Source: Hysterangium stoloniferum
Taxonomy: Eukaryota > Basidiomycota > Agaricomycetes > Hysterangiales > Hysterangiaceae
NCBI GenBank assembly: GCA_015178975.1
Contig: WHVD01000119.1
Span: 1-64,000 of the forward strand
Length of the DNA: 64,000 nt
Direction of reading: 5' to 3'
The notes under the pieces are model-generated. The model did no database searches and was not told where the DNA came from. It saw only the letters and a list, made by a program, of their open reading frames with translations. Numbering within the stretch: position 1 is the stretch's first letter; each line of letters starts with the position of its first letter. Below are positions 35,152 to 45,789 of the stretch, one piece after another. A program made the position numbers and the translations under genes.

Positions 35152-36652
35152 TAAGTTGACAACAGATTGTTTTGTGTGAATTTTGTATCTAAAAAACAAT
35201 GAGTCGAGCTGGAATCCATGAGGGCTGAAAAAATGAATTTCAGAATCATATTAGACATAAGTTTAATAAAAAACAAATCAGAATATGAAAGAGTGGATGC
35301 ATTGAGATGGGTAAACTCTTGAATGCGTGGAGAGGCAACGCAACCCCCAACCCACGTGGAGTCCGCAAGGTTGCTCACTCCTTTTTTGAGTTGGAAGCCA
35401 GTTTGTCCTTCAACCAAGTTTCCGTGGAGGAAGTCTTGGCTGTTCAACCTTTTGCAGAGTTTGCTTTTGCCAGTGGACATTCTGGAACTCGATGACTGGG
35501 TTTCCCACACAAGAGACAGAGGTCATTGTCTATACGATGTTGGTTTTCTTGTGGGGTCAATTTGCCATTGGGTCCAAGCTTGCCTGTGAGGTCCGGTTTT
35601 CTGGTTTGCTTGCCGGACTGTTGACCTTTGTTGTTGTTGTTGTTGTTGTTGTTGTTAGAAGACTTTTTATCATTCTTCTTGTCAGATTGCATGGAGTTTT
35701 GGTTGCTAGTTGATGAGTTGTTGTTGTTGGTCTTATTGGCCGTGGACTTGTTACTTTGTCTGCAGAGGTCTTGCAGGTAACTTCTGCGTGACATTCCCAA
35801 TAACATGCATCCACATTTTGAGCCTCAAGGCGCATATGGGACAGGGTTTTTGGCTTGCCATCTTCTCCTTTTGAGACTTTGTCTTCAAGGCAGGATGGCA
35901 GACCGGCATAGAATTGGTGGCAGAGAGCGGGATCACCCCACTGACAACGAGCTGCAAGATTATTGAATTGGACAATATAGTCCATGATGTGCTGTGTCCT
36001 TCATACAAAGATTAGTGAGACTGTTCTCGGCTTCTCCGGTTGGGTCATACAGGCCAAAATTGGTTTCAAGCTCCTCAACAAAAGCATCCCAATCTTCAAG
36101 CCAGAGCAGCTCTTCTTCGGAAAGTCCACTAAAAGCCAGTTCAAACCATTTCAATGTGGATCCCAACAAGTATGAAAGTGCATAGTTGACTTTTCAGGAG
36201 TCTGTGGAGAACAGTGGATCAATCACAAAAATTGAAGTGACATTGCATGAGGAAAGTGGAAAGTTTGTTTGGGTTGGAACCCGTGAAGGGTTCCGGAGCA
36301 TTGACTTTTGATCGCAGAGGTTCCGGATCCTTCTTTTTGCCTTCTCCAAGCATATGATTCATCAACCTTTCTAAAGTGATTGCTAAATACTCAGAGGCAG
36401 GGTCCGAAAGTGGCAGTCGATGGTTAGATGGAGGATTTTCGACACCTTTGCCCTTGTCAGGGGCCATGGACGCGTCCTCATGCTCAGATTCATCCTGGTT
36501 TCCCGGGACTTCTTCAATATGGGCTTCTTCAATGGTGTCTGGCTGGTTTGTGAGTTCTGGCTGGTATACAAAGTTAGTGGGGAATGAAGAGTTGACCGTC
36601 CAGGTAATGATGCCTGTGCATGTGCTTTTCTTCTTGGTGGCATATTGAACAA
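35152..36652 (-). pseudogene. Gag remnant with CCHC knuckle and start of protease
   Basis: Pieces resemble the gag at 15988-17214: a similar N-terminal region (MPPRRKAHA), capsid-like blocks and one CCHC knuckle (CLLCGKPSHRVPEC near 35500). A GTT microsatellite (35631-35657) gives an Asn run. Near 35250-35160 a protease-like piece (STHCFLDTKF) precedes the LTR. It is broken. Confidence 0.85.
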
Positions 36653-36664
36653 TCTGTGAGTCTT

Positions 36665-36675
36665 AGTCAGAAAAT
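36665..36675 (-). other. Primer-binding site of family A, self-priming type
   Basis: In element sense, the LTR end is followed by GT and ATTTTCTGACT, complementary over exactly 11 nt to AGTCAGAAAAT in the family A LTR, about 33 bp after its TATA box. Confidence 0.72.
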
Positions 36676-36677
36676 AC

Positions 36678-37478
36678 TGTTAAGGTGCATACACGGAGGG
36701 TTTCTGGAGAAACCCACGGGAAAGCTGGTAGGACTTAGCTTCACCTTATAGGCTGCACCCTCACAAGATCGTCTTGTCCAATTTCAAATGGGTGGATGGG
36801 AATCCTGAGGAGTCCGGGCAGGGTTCGTGGGCCAAGAGGTCATGGGTCAAGAGGTTGTGGGTCGAGAGGTTGGGGAGTCGAGATAGATAAGTCAGAGGTT
36901 GAGTGATAGATGCGTCAGAGCCTGTGGGCTCTGACTAGTAAGAGCAGTGTGTTTCAAAGAGGAATTTAGAGCAGAAAATATACTAAGATTACTGGGGAGA
37001 ATCTAAGCTGATTTTCTGACTGGATTGTATGTACAACATCTGCCAGACTATATAGACTGTGGAATGAATAACATACCAAATCCAGTAATAATGAAAATGA
37101 AACTAACAAACATAAAACAAGAAAATAAACACCAAACTTGGTGAATGGAACAGAACAGAACAGAACAGAACAGAGCAGAGCAGAACAGAGCAGAGTCTGA
37201 ATCATGACAGGTCATTTGACTATAATGGGAATGGGGCTCAGTTAGAGGGCTGATGGGTTTTCCAAGCAGGGTCTGGTGACTGATGCGTGGGATGGGGATG
37301 GAGATAGACAGGGACAGAGTCTGGTGGGTGATTGATACATGAAGTAATGAAGTCAAGCGTGGACAAGTCTGACGTACAGAGTCTGGTGGGAATTCCGGTA
37401 AACTGACAATTGGTGCATATAGGGTGTGGGTGCATATAAGTTAGTGCCCAGAGTCTGGCAGGAATTCCGGTCATAACA
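36678..37478 (-). repeat. 5' LTR of gag-only derivative
   Basis: It is an 801-bp family A LTR from TGTTAAGGTGC to GGTCATAACA. Confidence 0.88.
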
Positions 37479-37677
37479 TTAGGTAACAACCCAGACAATC
37501 TTGTTTAACCATGACATTTGTGCATATTTCAAAAGAGCATATAAGTCTTAAAGATGAAATTTTAGGGTAATGAAATATAAACTCATAGAATATGTCTGCC
37601 AGAAGGAATAGTTACACTTAAAAATATAAGGGCTTTTCAAAGAAATTTGTATATTCAATAAATTGTGACTATCCTCC
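37479..37677. repeat. Partial R1 element, inverted
   Basis: It ends ATCCTCC at 37677 and aligns in reverse with about the first 200 bp of R1. Its inner end is cut exactly at the LTR boundary (37478). Confidence 0.7.
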
Positions 37678-37999
37678 TGAGGAGACTATTTAGTGATTTG
37701 TCTCAGGATAGCATGATGCTTATTTTTGACATCAACAGTTAGTGAACCAAAATTGGACATTGAATCAATTTGATGCTAGTGCATTCTCATCAATAATGCT
37801 TTGAGTGGGCATAGGCATGCAACTCTGTGTGACACTTGCAACACTGTGCAACTTTTTGTGACACTTTGTGACTTTGTGTGACACTTTGCAACTTTGTGTG
37901 ACACAGTGTGTAAATGCTGGCTTCCAATTCAAGACCCTGATTAATGAATTCCACTTTCATCAGTTCTCCAAGTTTGGATTCTCACTCCTCAGCTACAAT

Positions 38000-39073
38000 A
38001 TCCACATCTTCTGCTTGCCGAAGTGCCTGCAGGATTTCCTTGTATGACAATGCTGAGGATATATTAGCTATCAACATCCAGTAAAACAAGTAGAAGCACA
38101 GACTATTCTTTGGACATGCAAGGGGTTGGTCTCATTGTGCAGATCTTTCTCCCATTTATCCAACTGTGCAGTCCATTCCTTGATTTGTCCTGGATCAAAG
38201 CTCTGGCTGAATTCCTTCAATGCATGTTGATGTTTTCTTTCAGAAAGGAGGATGGTCACACTTTATTGAATATACAAAATTTTACTGAATAATCCTCATA
38301 TTTTCCAAGTGAGACTATTCCTTCTGGCCATGACAACTTATTCTATGAGTTTATATTTAATTACCTGAAATTTCATCTTTCAAATATGCATGCCCTTTTA
38401 AAATACACACAAATGACATAGTTACACAAGATTATTTGGGTTAAACAAGATTATTTGGGTTATGATGTATTCTCTTGTATACAAGCAAACTTTCAAATAT
38501 ATTTCATATAATTTAAATTTAGTTGGTTTAGAGAGTTAACCAGAACTATCTGGGGTACCAATCCCCATTGTGCAATTTATTCCAAAAGAATAATCTACAG
38601 ATGATTGTTTGACTAAATTTTGTCAGATATAGGATAAATATTAATATTTTTGCATTCTTCAGAGTGATACCTAATCAACTGAATTTGATTAAATATTAAT
38701 TTTACAACAAACAATATAAATATATATACTTTAGTGGATAAATAACTTTTAAAGTTTTGGGTTATCCTCCAAACAACAGCTTCTTTGAGCTTCTGAAAAA
38801 GGAAGTCTCCTGTTCAAATATGTGAGAAGATATTTAAGGTACATTGGACTTAACTTGACTTATTTGTATGCACAATTTTCTGATAATTTTGATGGTTGAT
38901 TTGTTGGTGAATTGATCTTGCCGATGGCAAGTATCAGGCATCATCTTCCAAGTGCTTGGGGCTGATGAATTGTTCTCTGACCATAATTGTTCAACAGCTT
39001 TACCACAGTTTTGGCCAATCCCTGGCAACCAATTGAACAAAAATGGGCCCTGGCACCTATCACTATGGACTGC
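38000..39073 (-). pseudogene. KDZ-type transposase relic
   Basis: Two minus-strand pieces resemble the C-terminal part of Kyakuja-Dileera-Zisupton transposases of basidiomycetes. One near 39040-38870 has KAVEQLWSEN followed by a TW/H-x-x-Q region. One at 38259-38071 has a tail like ALKEFSQSFDPGQIKEW and LDKWEKD. They are separated by an R1 insertion. The upstream part is cut by a Tc1 element at 39074. It is fragmentary; the assignment is from remembered family features. Confidence 0.5.
38247..38770. mobile_element. Non-autonomous TIR element R1, copy 2
   Basis: Its ends are GGAGGAT and ATCCTCC with 3-bp duplication AAA (38244-38246 and 38771-38773). It is about 100 bp shorter than copy 1, mainly because the 19-bp array is short. 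It interrupts the KDZ relic. Confidence 0.75.
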
Positions 39074-39770
39074 TACAGTGACTCAAAAAACCCTTCCAAT
39101 GTTTGGTACTTCAGATGTATATCCTTGATAACTCAAAGGATAAAATTGCAAGAATATCAAAATTATTTGTGAATATGCTCTATTATATCTAGATTGTTGA
39201 CATACACTGTCATTACATAAGCTCCAAATATGGAAATACTACAAATATATATATATAGGAGACTCATTGGAAGGGTTTTTTGGCTGACAACTCTGACCCA
39301 CAAAACTACTTATATTCAGTACTTAGTATGGCCATCCTTTTCCTTCAACACACCTGCAACCCTCCTAGGCATATGTACTCTCAATCAAATTCTGACACAC
39401 CTCTGCATCAATCTTGTTCCACTCTTCCTCTACCCTCTCCCACCACTCCAGTATTCCTTAGCCTCCTCTTTTTATGATCCCACAAGTGTTCAATGGGGTT
39501 GAGGTCTGGAGACTATACTGGCCATGGGAGGAGATTAAAATCATTATCTTGAAACCAAGTCTGGGCCTTCTTGCAGGTGTGTTCAGGGTCTTGCTACAAG
39601 ATGACATCATCCACAAATTTTCCATAATAGCTGAGGCTGGCTTGAAGGTTCTCCTCCATAATCTTGAGATAAAGGTCCCCATCCATCCTCTCATCTATCT
39701 TGAAGGAATACCCAGGTTCTCCCCACAGCATATAGCCCCATAACATCACAAAACCTTCTCCAAACCTCAC

Positions 39771-39978
39771 AAAAAATCCCTTCCAATGAGTCTCCTATAT
39801 ATAAATATTTGTAGTATTTCCATATTTGGATCTTATGTAATGGCAGTGTATTTCCATAATATATATATGATAGAGCATATTCACAAATATTTCTGATATT
39901 TCTGCATTTTTATTCTCTGAGTTATCAGGGATGTAAATCTGAAGTACCAAACATTGGAAGGGTTATTGAGGCACTCCC
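39771..39978. repeat. Extra copy of the Tc1 terminal repeat inside the gene
   Basis: About 200 bp, starting CCCTTCCAATGAGTCTCC and ending CATTGGAAGGG, stands where the middle of the transposase should be. It is nearly identical and in the same orientation to the right terminal repeat (40405-40607), and inverted relative to the left one. CCCTTCCAATG occurs at both ends of each unit, so each unit also looks like a small MITE. Confidence 0.75.
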
Positions 39979-40607
39979 AACCATATTGAGACTATTGCAC
40001 ACAGTTTGGACACAGATGGACTGTTTGGTGACATTCTTAAGAGCTTTGGCCACATCAAAAGTGGTGTCAGCCTTCCCAGAGCTGATGAGATGCTGTGCAT
40101 AGTGAATATTGGTAGGGGAAAGCTAGGAGGGGTGACTATCAATGGACTTAGAGAGATGACAATGATGCTTGGAGTGAAGTCTAGAGACTGTGCCAATGCC
40201 ATGGCTGGTAGGAGCTGCAATGTGGCTAGCTGTATGGCCAGCTGCGAGCAGTGAGAGAATATGATTCTGGCTGGTAAGAGACAAAGTGCACATTTTGGGA
40301 ATTGGGACATTGCTAGTTGCTAAAGGCTATGTATTTATACTCCACCACAATGTGGTCATGTGACATCACATGACCATAAGCATTCACAGCCATCAAAGCA
40401 GCCAGCAAAAAACCCTTCCAATGAGTCTCCTGTATATAAATATTTGTAGTATTTCCATATTTGGAGCTTATATAATGAAATTGTATTTCCACAATCTATA
40501 TATGATAGAGCATGATCACAAATATTTTTGATATTTCTGCATTTTATCCTCTGAGTTATCAAGGACATACATCTGAAGTACCAAACATTGGAAGGGTTTT
40601 TTGAATC

Positions 40608-41433
40608 TGTTAGGGTACGTAGATGGTGGGTTTCCGGAGAAACCCACAGAATATCCAGTAGGACTTGGCTTCAGCTTATAGGCTGCACCCTCGTGAGATC
40701 GTGTTGTCCAATTTCAGACAGGCAGACGGGAATCCCGGGGAGTCTGGGTGGGGGTCGTGGGTCCAGGGGTTGTGGGTTGGAGGTCATGGGTCGAGAGGTC
40801 GTGAGTTGAGATAGGTAAGAGAGATAGATGTGCCAGAGCCCGTGGGCTCTGACTAGTGTGAACAGTGTAATTCAAGTAGGAGTTTAGAGCGGAAAATGTA
40901 TTAGATTACTGGGGGGAATCTAAGCCATTTTCTGACTGGATTGTATGTACATACAACATCTGCCAGTTTAAATAGACCGTGGAGTGAATGACATACCAAA
41001 TCCAGTAATAATGAAATGAAACTAGCAAAACATAAAACAGGAATAGTAAACACCAAATTTGGTGTTAGGAATGGGACAGAATGGAGCAGAGTCCGAATCG
41101 TGACAAATTATAAACCATAATGGGAAACAGAGCAGGAGCGGAGTCCAAATCATGACAGGTCATTTGACTAAAATGGGAACAGGGCTCTGTTAGAGGGATG
41201 ACGGGTTTTATGAGCAGGGTCCAGTGACTGATGCACAGGATGAGGTCGGACATAGACAGGGACGGAGTCCGGTGGGTATTCCAGTGACTGAAACACAACA
41301 TAACAAAGTTGAACATAGACGAGTCTGATGTACAGAGTCCGGGAGAATTCCGGTAAACTGACAATGGGTGCGTATAGGGTGCAGGTGCATATAAGTTAGT
41401 GCCTGGAGTCTGGCAGGAATTCTGGTCATAACA
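40608..41433 (-). repeat. Family A solo LTR in the Tc1 terminal repeat
   Basis: It is an 826-bp LTR from TGTTAGGGTACG to GGTCATAACA. The target duplication is GAATC (40603-40607) and GAGTC (41434-41438). Removing it restores the Tc1 end, which shows that the left copy of the duplication carries the change. Confidence 0.88.
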
Positions 41434-41444
41434 GAGTCACTGTA

Positions 41445-41918
41445 AATGGAGTTTAGGAATAGCCAGTACAATGTTAATTTTTTTGATCTAGGTTGAGTTG
41501 TAGCTCTAATGGGGAATCTTGTATTCATTTTGGGAAATTAATGAACCATTTGCAAGCAATATCATATGAGATGATGATCAAGAAGGAAGAATTGTGACTT
41601 AATGCAGAGAGAACTACAGTATGTATGAAGTCTGAAGTCACAAAACTGCTGTGGGAATGAGACTACTACTCAGGCTGACTGAGCAATTTGCACCATTCTC
41701 TATGATCCAGCCTTGTCCAATTCAGACTGATATGTGTGAAAGCTGTATGGTTGGGTAGGGGGAGAGTGTTAGCTCTCCATGTATGCATGGGAGGACTCAC
41801 TGCTCACCCACTAAGGCTGCCTACAAATGTGGCAAGGACACTGCCCACACAACCCTAGGCAGCTACTGATCTGGATGACAGATTCCTTAAATGTCATGAT
41901 GTGATCTACTCGAAGGCC
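41445..41918. other. No recognised gene
   Basis: Nothing recognised between the Tc1 end and the recombinase relic. Confidence 0.4.
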
Positions 41919-43006
41919 CTAATGTACATACATTTGATATGCCAATGATTTCCATCTGCCAGCTAATCTTACTATTTCAGGGTCAACTCCCTGTGCCAGG
42001 AAAAAGAAAGCACCACCAATACAGAATGAGTGGCCAAAGGAAGTTCCCCATCCTTTTTCAGTGAGGATTGAATTTATCCACTTGAGTGCTGCTGATCTTA
42101 CTACTGGTCTGATATCACCCTTCCTATCTTGCCAGCAGAACAATGGGTCATTGGGCCCAGCCAGCACCACTCTTGATAAGTTGATCAAGGCTTCAATCTG
42201 GCACAGTCCCTGTTGCTCTGTCAAGAATACTGATTGTGTGCTACCAGCTTTGGTGGTTTTTGCTGCAGGTAAGTCTAAGTGTGCATAGCACTTTCTATTG
42301 TCATCTTGACTAATCAGGGCATCCTTTCACTTCAGATGCTTCCTGGTGTCAAAATGCAACCTAGATGGTACTGTGACTTCTCCAATGCATCAGACCCCAA
42401 AAGGTGCATGTTGATACTGCCCAAATGCAGGCATCAAAGGGGTCCTCTAGATTCAAGGTTGTTCTTAGTGTGAACAACATATTCAGCTTCACTGGGGTTC
42501 TTGGAGGTCATCTATGTGCACTACCCTGTAGGTTATCTAGCCCCCACAGTGACCATTCTACCCTTGCCCACTCATCATCTGACAGTGGCAGTGGCCAACC
42601 TTGGGATATGTGCCAGGCTCTAATTACTGATAGATATTGTCTCAAAGGTGGTCCCAGCAACTAGCTCCTCTTCTAGCAATGACAGGTCTGCTGCTGCCCA
42701 TAATGCAAATGAGTGTAAGACTGGGAAGGAAGCTAGGAGCCTGCCTGATTTGGGCATGGAGAAAATGTCACAGAAGATGTGAACCTTGTGCAGGCTGGCT
42801 CTGTAACCATTTGCTTCCCTAAACAATGCTTCCAAGGCTAAAGATGTGATTGCCTGCAAGACTGGGTACTGTACTGTGGAGGGCAGCGGGATGTGGATCC
42901 CTCTCCATCTGAATAGTCTCAGCAAGTTATGGTTATGGAGTAAAAAGTGTCTGAGTTCTCTGTTATGCCCACTAGTGTACATAAGATGAAAGAAGTATGC
43001 ACCCAC
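41919..43006 (-). pseudogene. Crypton-like tyrosine recombinase relic
   Basis: The C-terminal piece (42224-41919) holds the catalytic-domain signature region GHSF-x-IGG followed by LAQGVDPEIVRLAGRWKS and a tyrosine a few residues on, as in basidiomycete Crypton-like recombinases. The N-terminal piece (43006-42620) fits the SAM-like DNA-binding half in position, and between them lie patches such as RAWHISQGWPLP and PFDACIWA in other frames. It is broken, with several breaks. Origin as a stand-alone recombinase gene rather than an element is possible. Confidence 0.65.
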
Positions 43007-43149
43007 AAGAGTCTATGTACCCACAGGTGTACATGGATCTTTGAACTAATGTACATAAATACATACATGTAAACAAAAAGTTTACTTAGTCAAAAAATAG
43101 TAGAAAAATAAAGGAAAAATATAGGAAAAATAATACAATAAAACAGTTA

Positions 43150-44496
43150 CATTCCCCCCAGAGAAGGATATCCCTCACACCTGCTCAACATGTAAACAAT
43201 ACTTTGCCACCTTATACCTTTTAGTATACTTTAATTACATTGTATTCACTTTCAGTTTGATCCTTATCCCTTTCCATGTTTCCTTTGACCTGTAACTACT
43301 ACTCACTTCCTTGATCAGACCTCCACTCATTCATTACACCTTCATATTGTTAGGATCCCCATCATTTTTGGACTCCTGCAACTTGTTTTGGACTCAATAC
43401 CATGGTATTACCACTCATGGCATCCCCAACACTTGTTTCATCATAGTTTTTACCTTTTAGCTTTCCATTCTGTCTCCATTCCATTCACCCCCCCCATTGT
43501 ATTCTCCCTTTACATGTCTCACTTGCCACCTCAGACCCCTTTAGTATTGTTTAATATATTACATTTAGTCTCCCCACTTTGTCATTGACTTCTTATGATC
43601 CATTTCACCCTTCACTTCCTTGATCAGCCCTCCAGTCATCCATCACATTGTAGCATATAATCTCCTTCATGTATGTACATATGTTACATTTCTTTAGTTT
43701 GAAAATCAACTTAGATTACCTTCTACTAGTTTTTAGTCTCTTTCCCCCTTCCCAATACCCTCGAAGACATTCTTTGGCAAGCCGTGAACTCTAATCATAC
43801 AACTCTTAGTATTTTGGCCCTCTGGTCAATTGAGCTAAGTGTTGATCTTCATCTTTATCCTACCATCTGCTCTGTTTGAAATACCAGAGCACCCTAACAG
43901 TTCATATGAGGGCACAACACATAAGTTGAAACCAAGCTCCACTACATTTATAGAGTTGGACCTCCTGACTAGTACAATCTCTATTGTTGGCCCCCCAATT
44001 AGTTCATTTCTTATCATTGGCCCCCTGACTTTCCTCCCCTTTTTAACTTAGATCTTAACACATATAAAGTTTCTACCATGTATGTATGCTACTACTCCTT
44101 AGTTCTAATATCAACTTAGATTACCCCTGTTTAGTCTTCAGCCACTTTACTCCCTCTCTAATACTCTCAAAGACATCATTGGCAAGCTGCAACTCTTTAC
44201 CTTATGACTCTTAGCATTTCAGCCCTCCAGTTAATTGAGTTAAGTGTTGTCTCTAGTCTTTATCATACTATTCACTCTGCTTGAAATACTGGAGCACCTT
44301 AACAGTTCATATGAGGGTGCAACACATATGTAAGTTGAAGCCAAGCTCCCCCTGTTTTATAGAGTCAGACCTCCTGACTAGTATGATCTCTATTGTTGGC
44401 CCCCCAACATAGAGCCCCCTTTGCCCCTTGCATAGACCTTAACAAGTTGTATCACTTAACCAACTTCCCTTTGTTTTGCCATTTCCTTGTTCTGCT
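43150..44496. repeat. Tandem LTR-like relics (family E)
   Basis: TGTTAGGATCCCC near 43349 begins an LTR-like block. Segments near 43655-44058 and 44065-44455 are similar to each other, each with the shared module (GGGCACAACACATAAGTTGA near 43912; GGTGCAACACATATGTAAGT near 44325) and each ending CTTAACA. The segment 43190-43345 resembles 43490-43640. This looks like two or more overlapping LTR copies. No internal genes are seen. Confidence 0.5.
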
Positions 44497-45789
44497 ACTT
44501 ATTGTTCTTACTATTTCATTGTTCTACAAAAGATATATGAGTGGTAGATAATACCTGACTTTTCCTCAGTCCATTATACCTCTTATATGAGACTGACATA
44601 TTTTAAGGTCTTGATTTTTAACATATAACACTTGTATAATTGATATATATTCATAATAACAGCCATTATCTGAACAAATGCGGCACCTGAAGGGGGTTTC
44701 TCCTAGTTAAGGAGGTAGAATTACAAGGGTCAGCTCGCAGGGTACGCAGAATACTGCAAATTCCCTACTATGAAAGGTAAATTTATAAAATAAAGCTTAT
44801 CTCACGCTAAATGGCGATATATGGCACATTTTGTCGGTGCCGAAGCATGATTGGCTTCGGAAGCAGGTCAATCTTCGGTCTGTGCCAGGAACAGCTGCAA
44901 GTAAACCAGAATCCTACTCTCTGACACATATTCAAAACTGACATCTAACTGCATTTTTTTGTCACATAAATATATAATCCTCGTTTTTACATAATCGACA
45001 AATCAATCTAGCAGCTTGCTTTTTCAGGGGAAGGATCCTTTACATTCTTAGAGCAGCCTTCCAGTGCGAAGAAGCTGCTCTGGACTGAAACTATTATTTA
45101 TTGGCGAGCGCGTATTGAAATACATACTCTGGTTCTCCCTGGGACTCCCGGAAATCTTACTGTTTTCTTTGCATCGGCAGATGTAGCCCGGGATCGGGAT
45201 TTCAAGGTCAAGGGCTGTTCGCCTATCAGGTAATTCTATCTGTCACCATTGACAGGAAATTTTCATAATACAAGCTCCCACGACCATGCCCTAGAACCAA
45301 GGACTGAACAGCCAATTTTGTGAATATAAGAAACCTGTCTACATCCTCACTGTTTCTTGTCGCTGGTACACGGCATATTATTATATTTACGATAATCCGT
45401 GATCTAGAAGAGGTGTCGACATTGGCATTTATACTGGACAAAAGTCTTCCCGTTGTACATCTTTGCTTGCTTCTTTAGATCCGCCCGAGTACCCATATTG
45501 CTCGCTGTGCGACGAACCTTAAGGTGTATATGCATGACTTTGTTTTATTTTAAGACCCCACTAGGTGCCCTTAGAAAGATGATGTCTAGGATGAGTATGT
45601 ACGGGTACTGCAATGTGCCTGCATAAAATATAAATGCTAAGTGATTGTAAGGAATACCGCAATTAACCGATTTGGACCCAGTGTGCTCTCGAGTTCACTT
45701 CCACTGGATCGGAATTTAGTCCCAAGTCTTCCCGAATCAATGTGTGGTTCTGACTTAAGAAACACATTACCAACCGCCTCATTCGGAAA
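44497..45789. other. 3' flank of the glycosyltransferase gene
   Basis: This flank is shared with 19465-20930 and so belongs to the duplicated locus. A minus-strand frame at 45441-45226 lies in it, without a recognised domain; the duplicate does not support a shared reading frame. CpG sites are retained here. Confidence 0.5.

Larger units (their letters stand above)
34345..37478 (-). mobile_element. Gag-only chromovirus derivative (family A)
   Basis: Two LTRs (34345-35151 and 36678-37478) flank a 1.5-kb interior that holds gag remnants and only the first part of a protease. RT, RNase H and integrase are missing. The primer-binding site is preserved. No target duplication is visible. It is CpG-poor and older than the elements at 1-5322 and 10333-17831; the coding part is broken, with several breaks. 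Confidence 0.85.
39074..41444 (-). mobile_element. Tc1-type DNA transposon, degraded
   Basis: It is bounded by TACAGTGACTC at 39074 and GAGTCACTGTA at 41444, so the TA target is visible at both ends. Long (about 200 bp) terminal inverted repeats lie at 39074-39283 and 40405-40607 plus 41434-41444; the right one is split by a solo LTR. Inside, on the minus strand, are the N-terminal helix-turn-helix part of a Tc1 transposase (VAKALKNVTKQS near 40050) and the C-terminal catalytic part at about 39770-39300 (DPEHTCKKAQTW and SPDLNPIEHLWDHKKR). The middle of the gene is missing and the catalytic part contains stops, so it is inactive. Confidence 0.82.

Noticed and set aside
35557-35985. Asn/Thr-rich frame resembling a prion-like protein
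   Set aside because: It is a GTT microsatellite inside a broken gag remnant.
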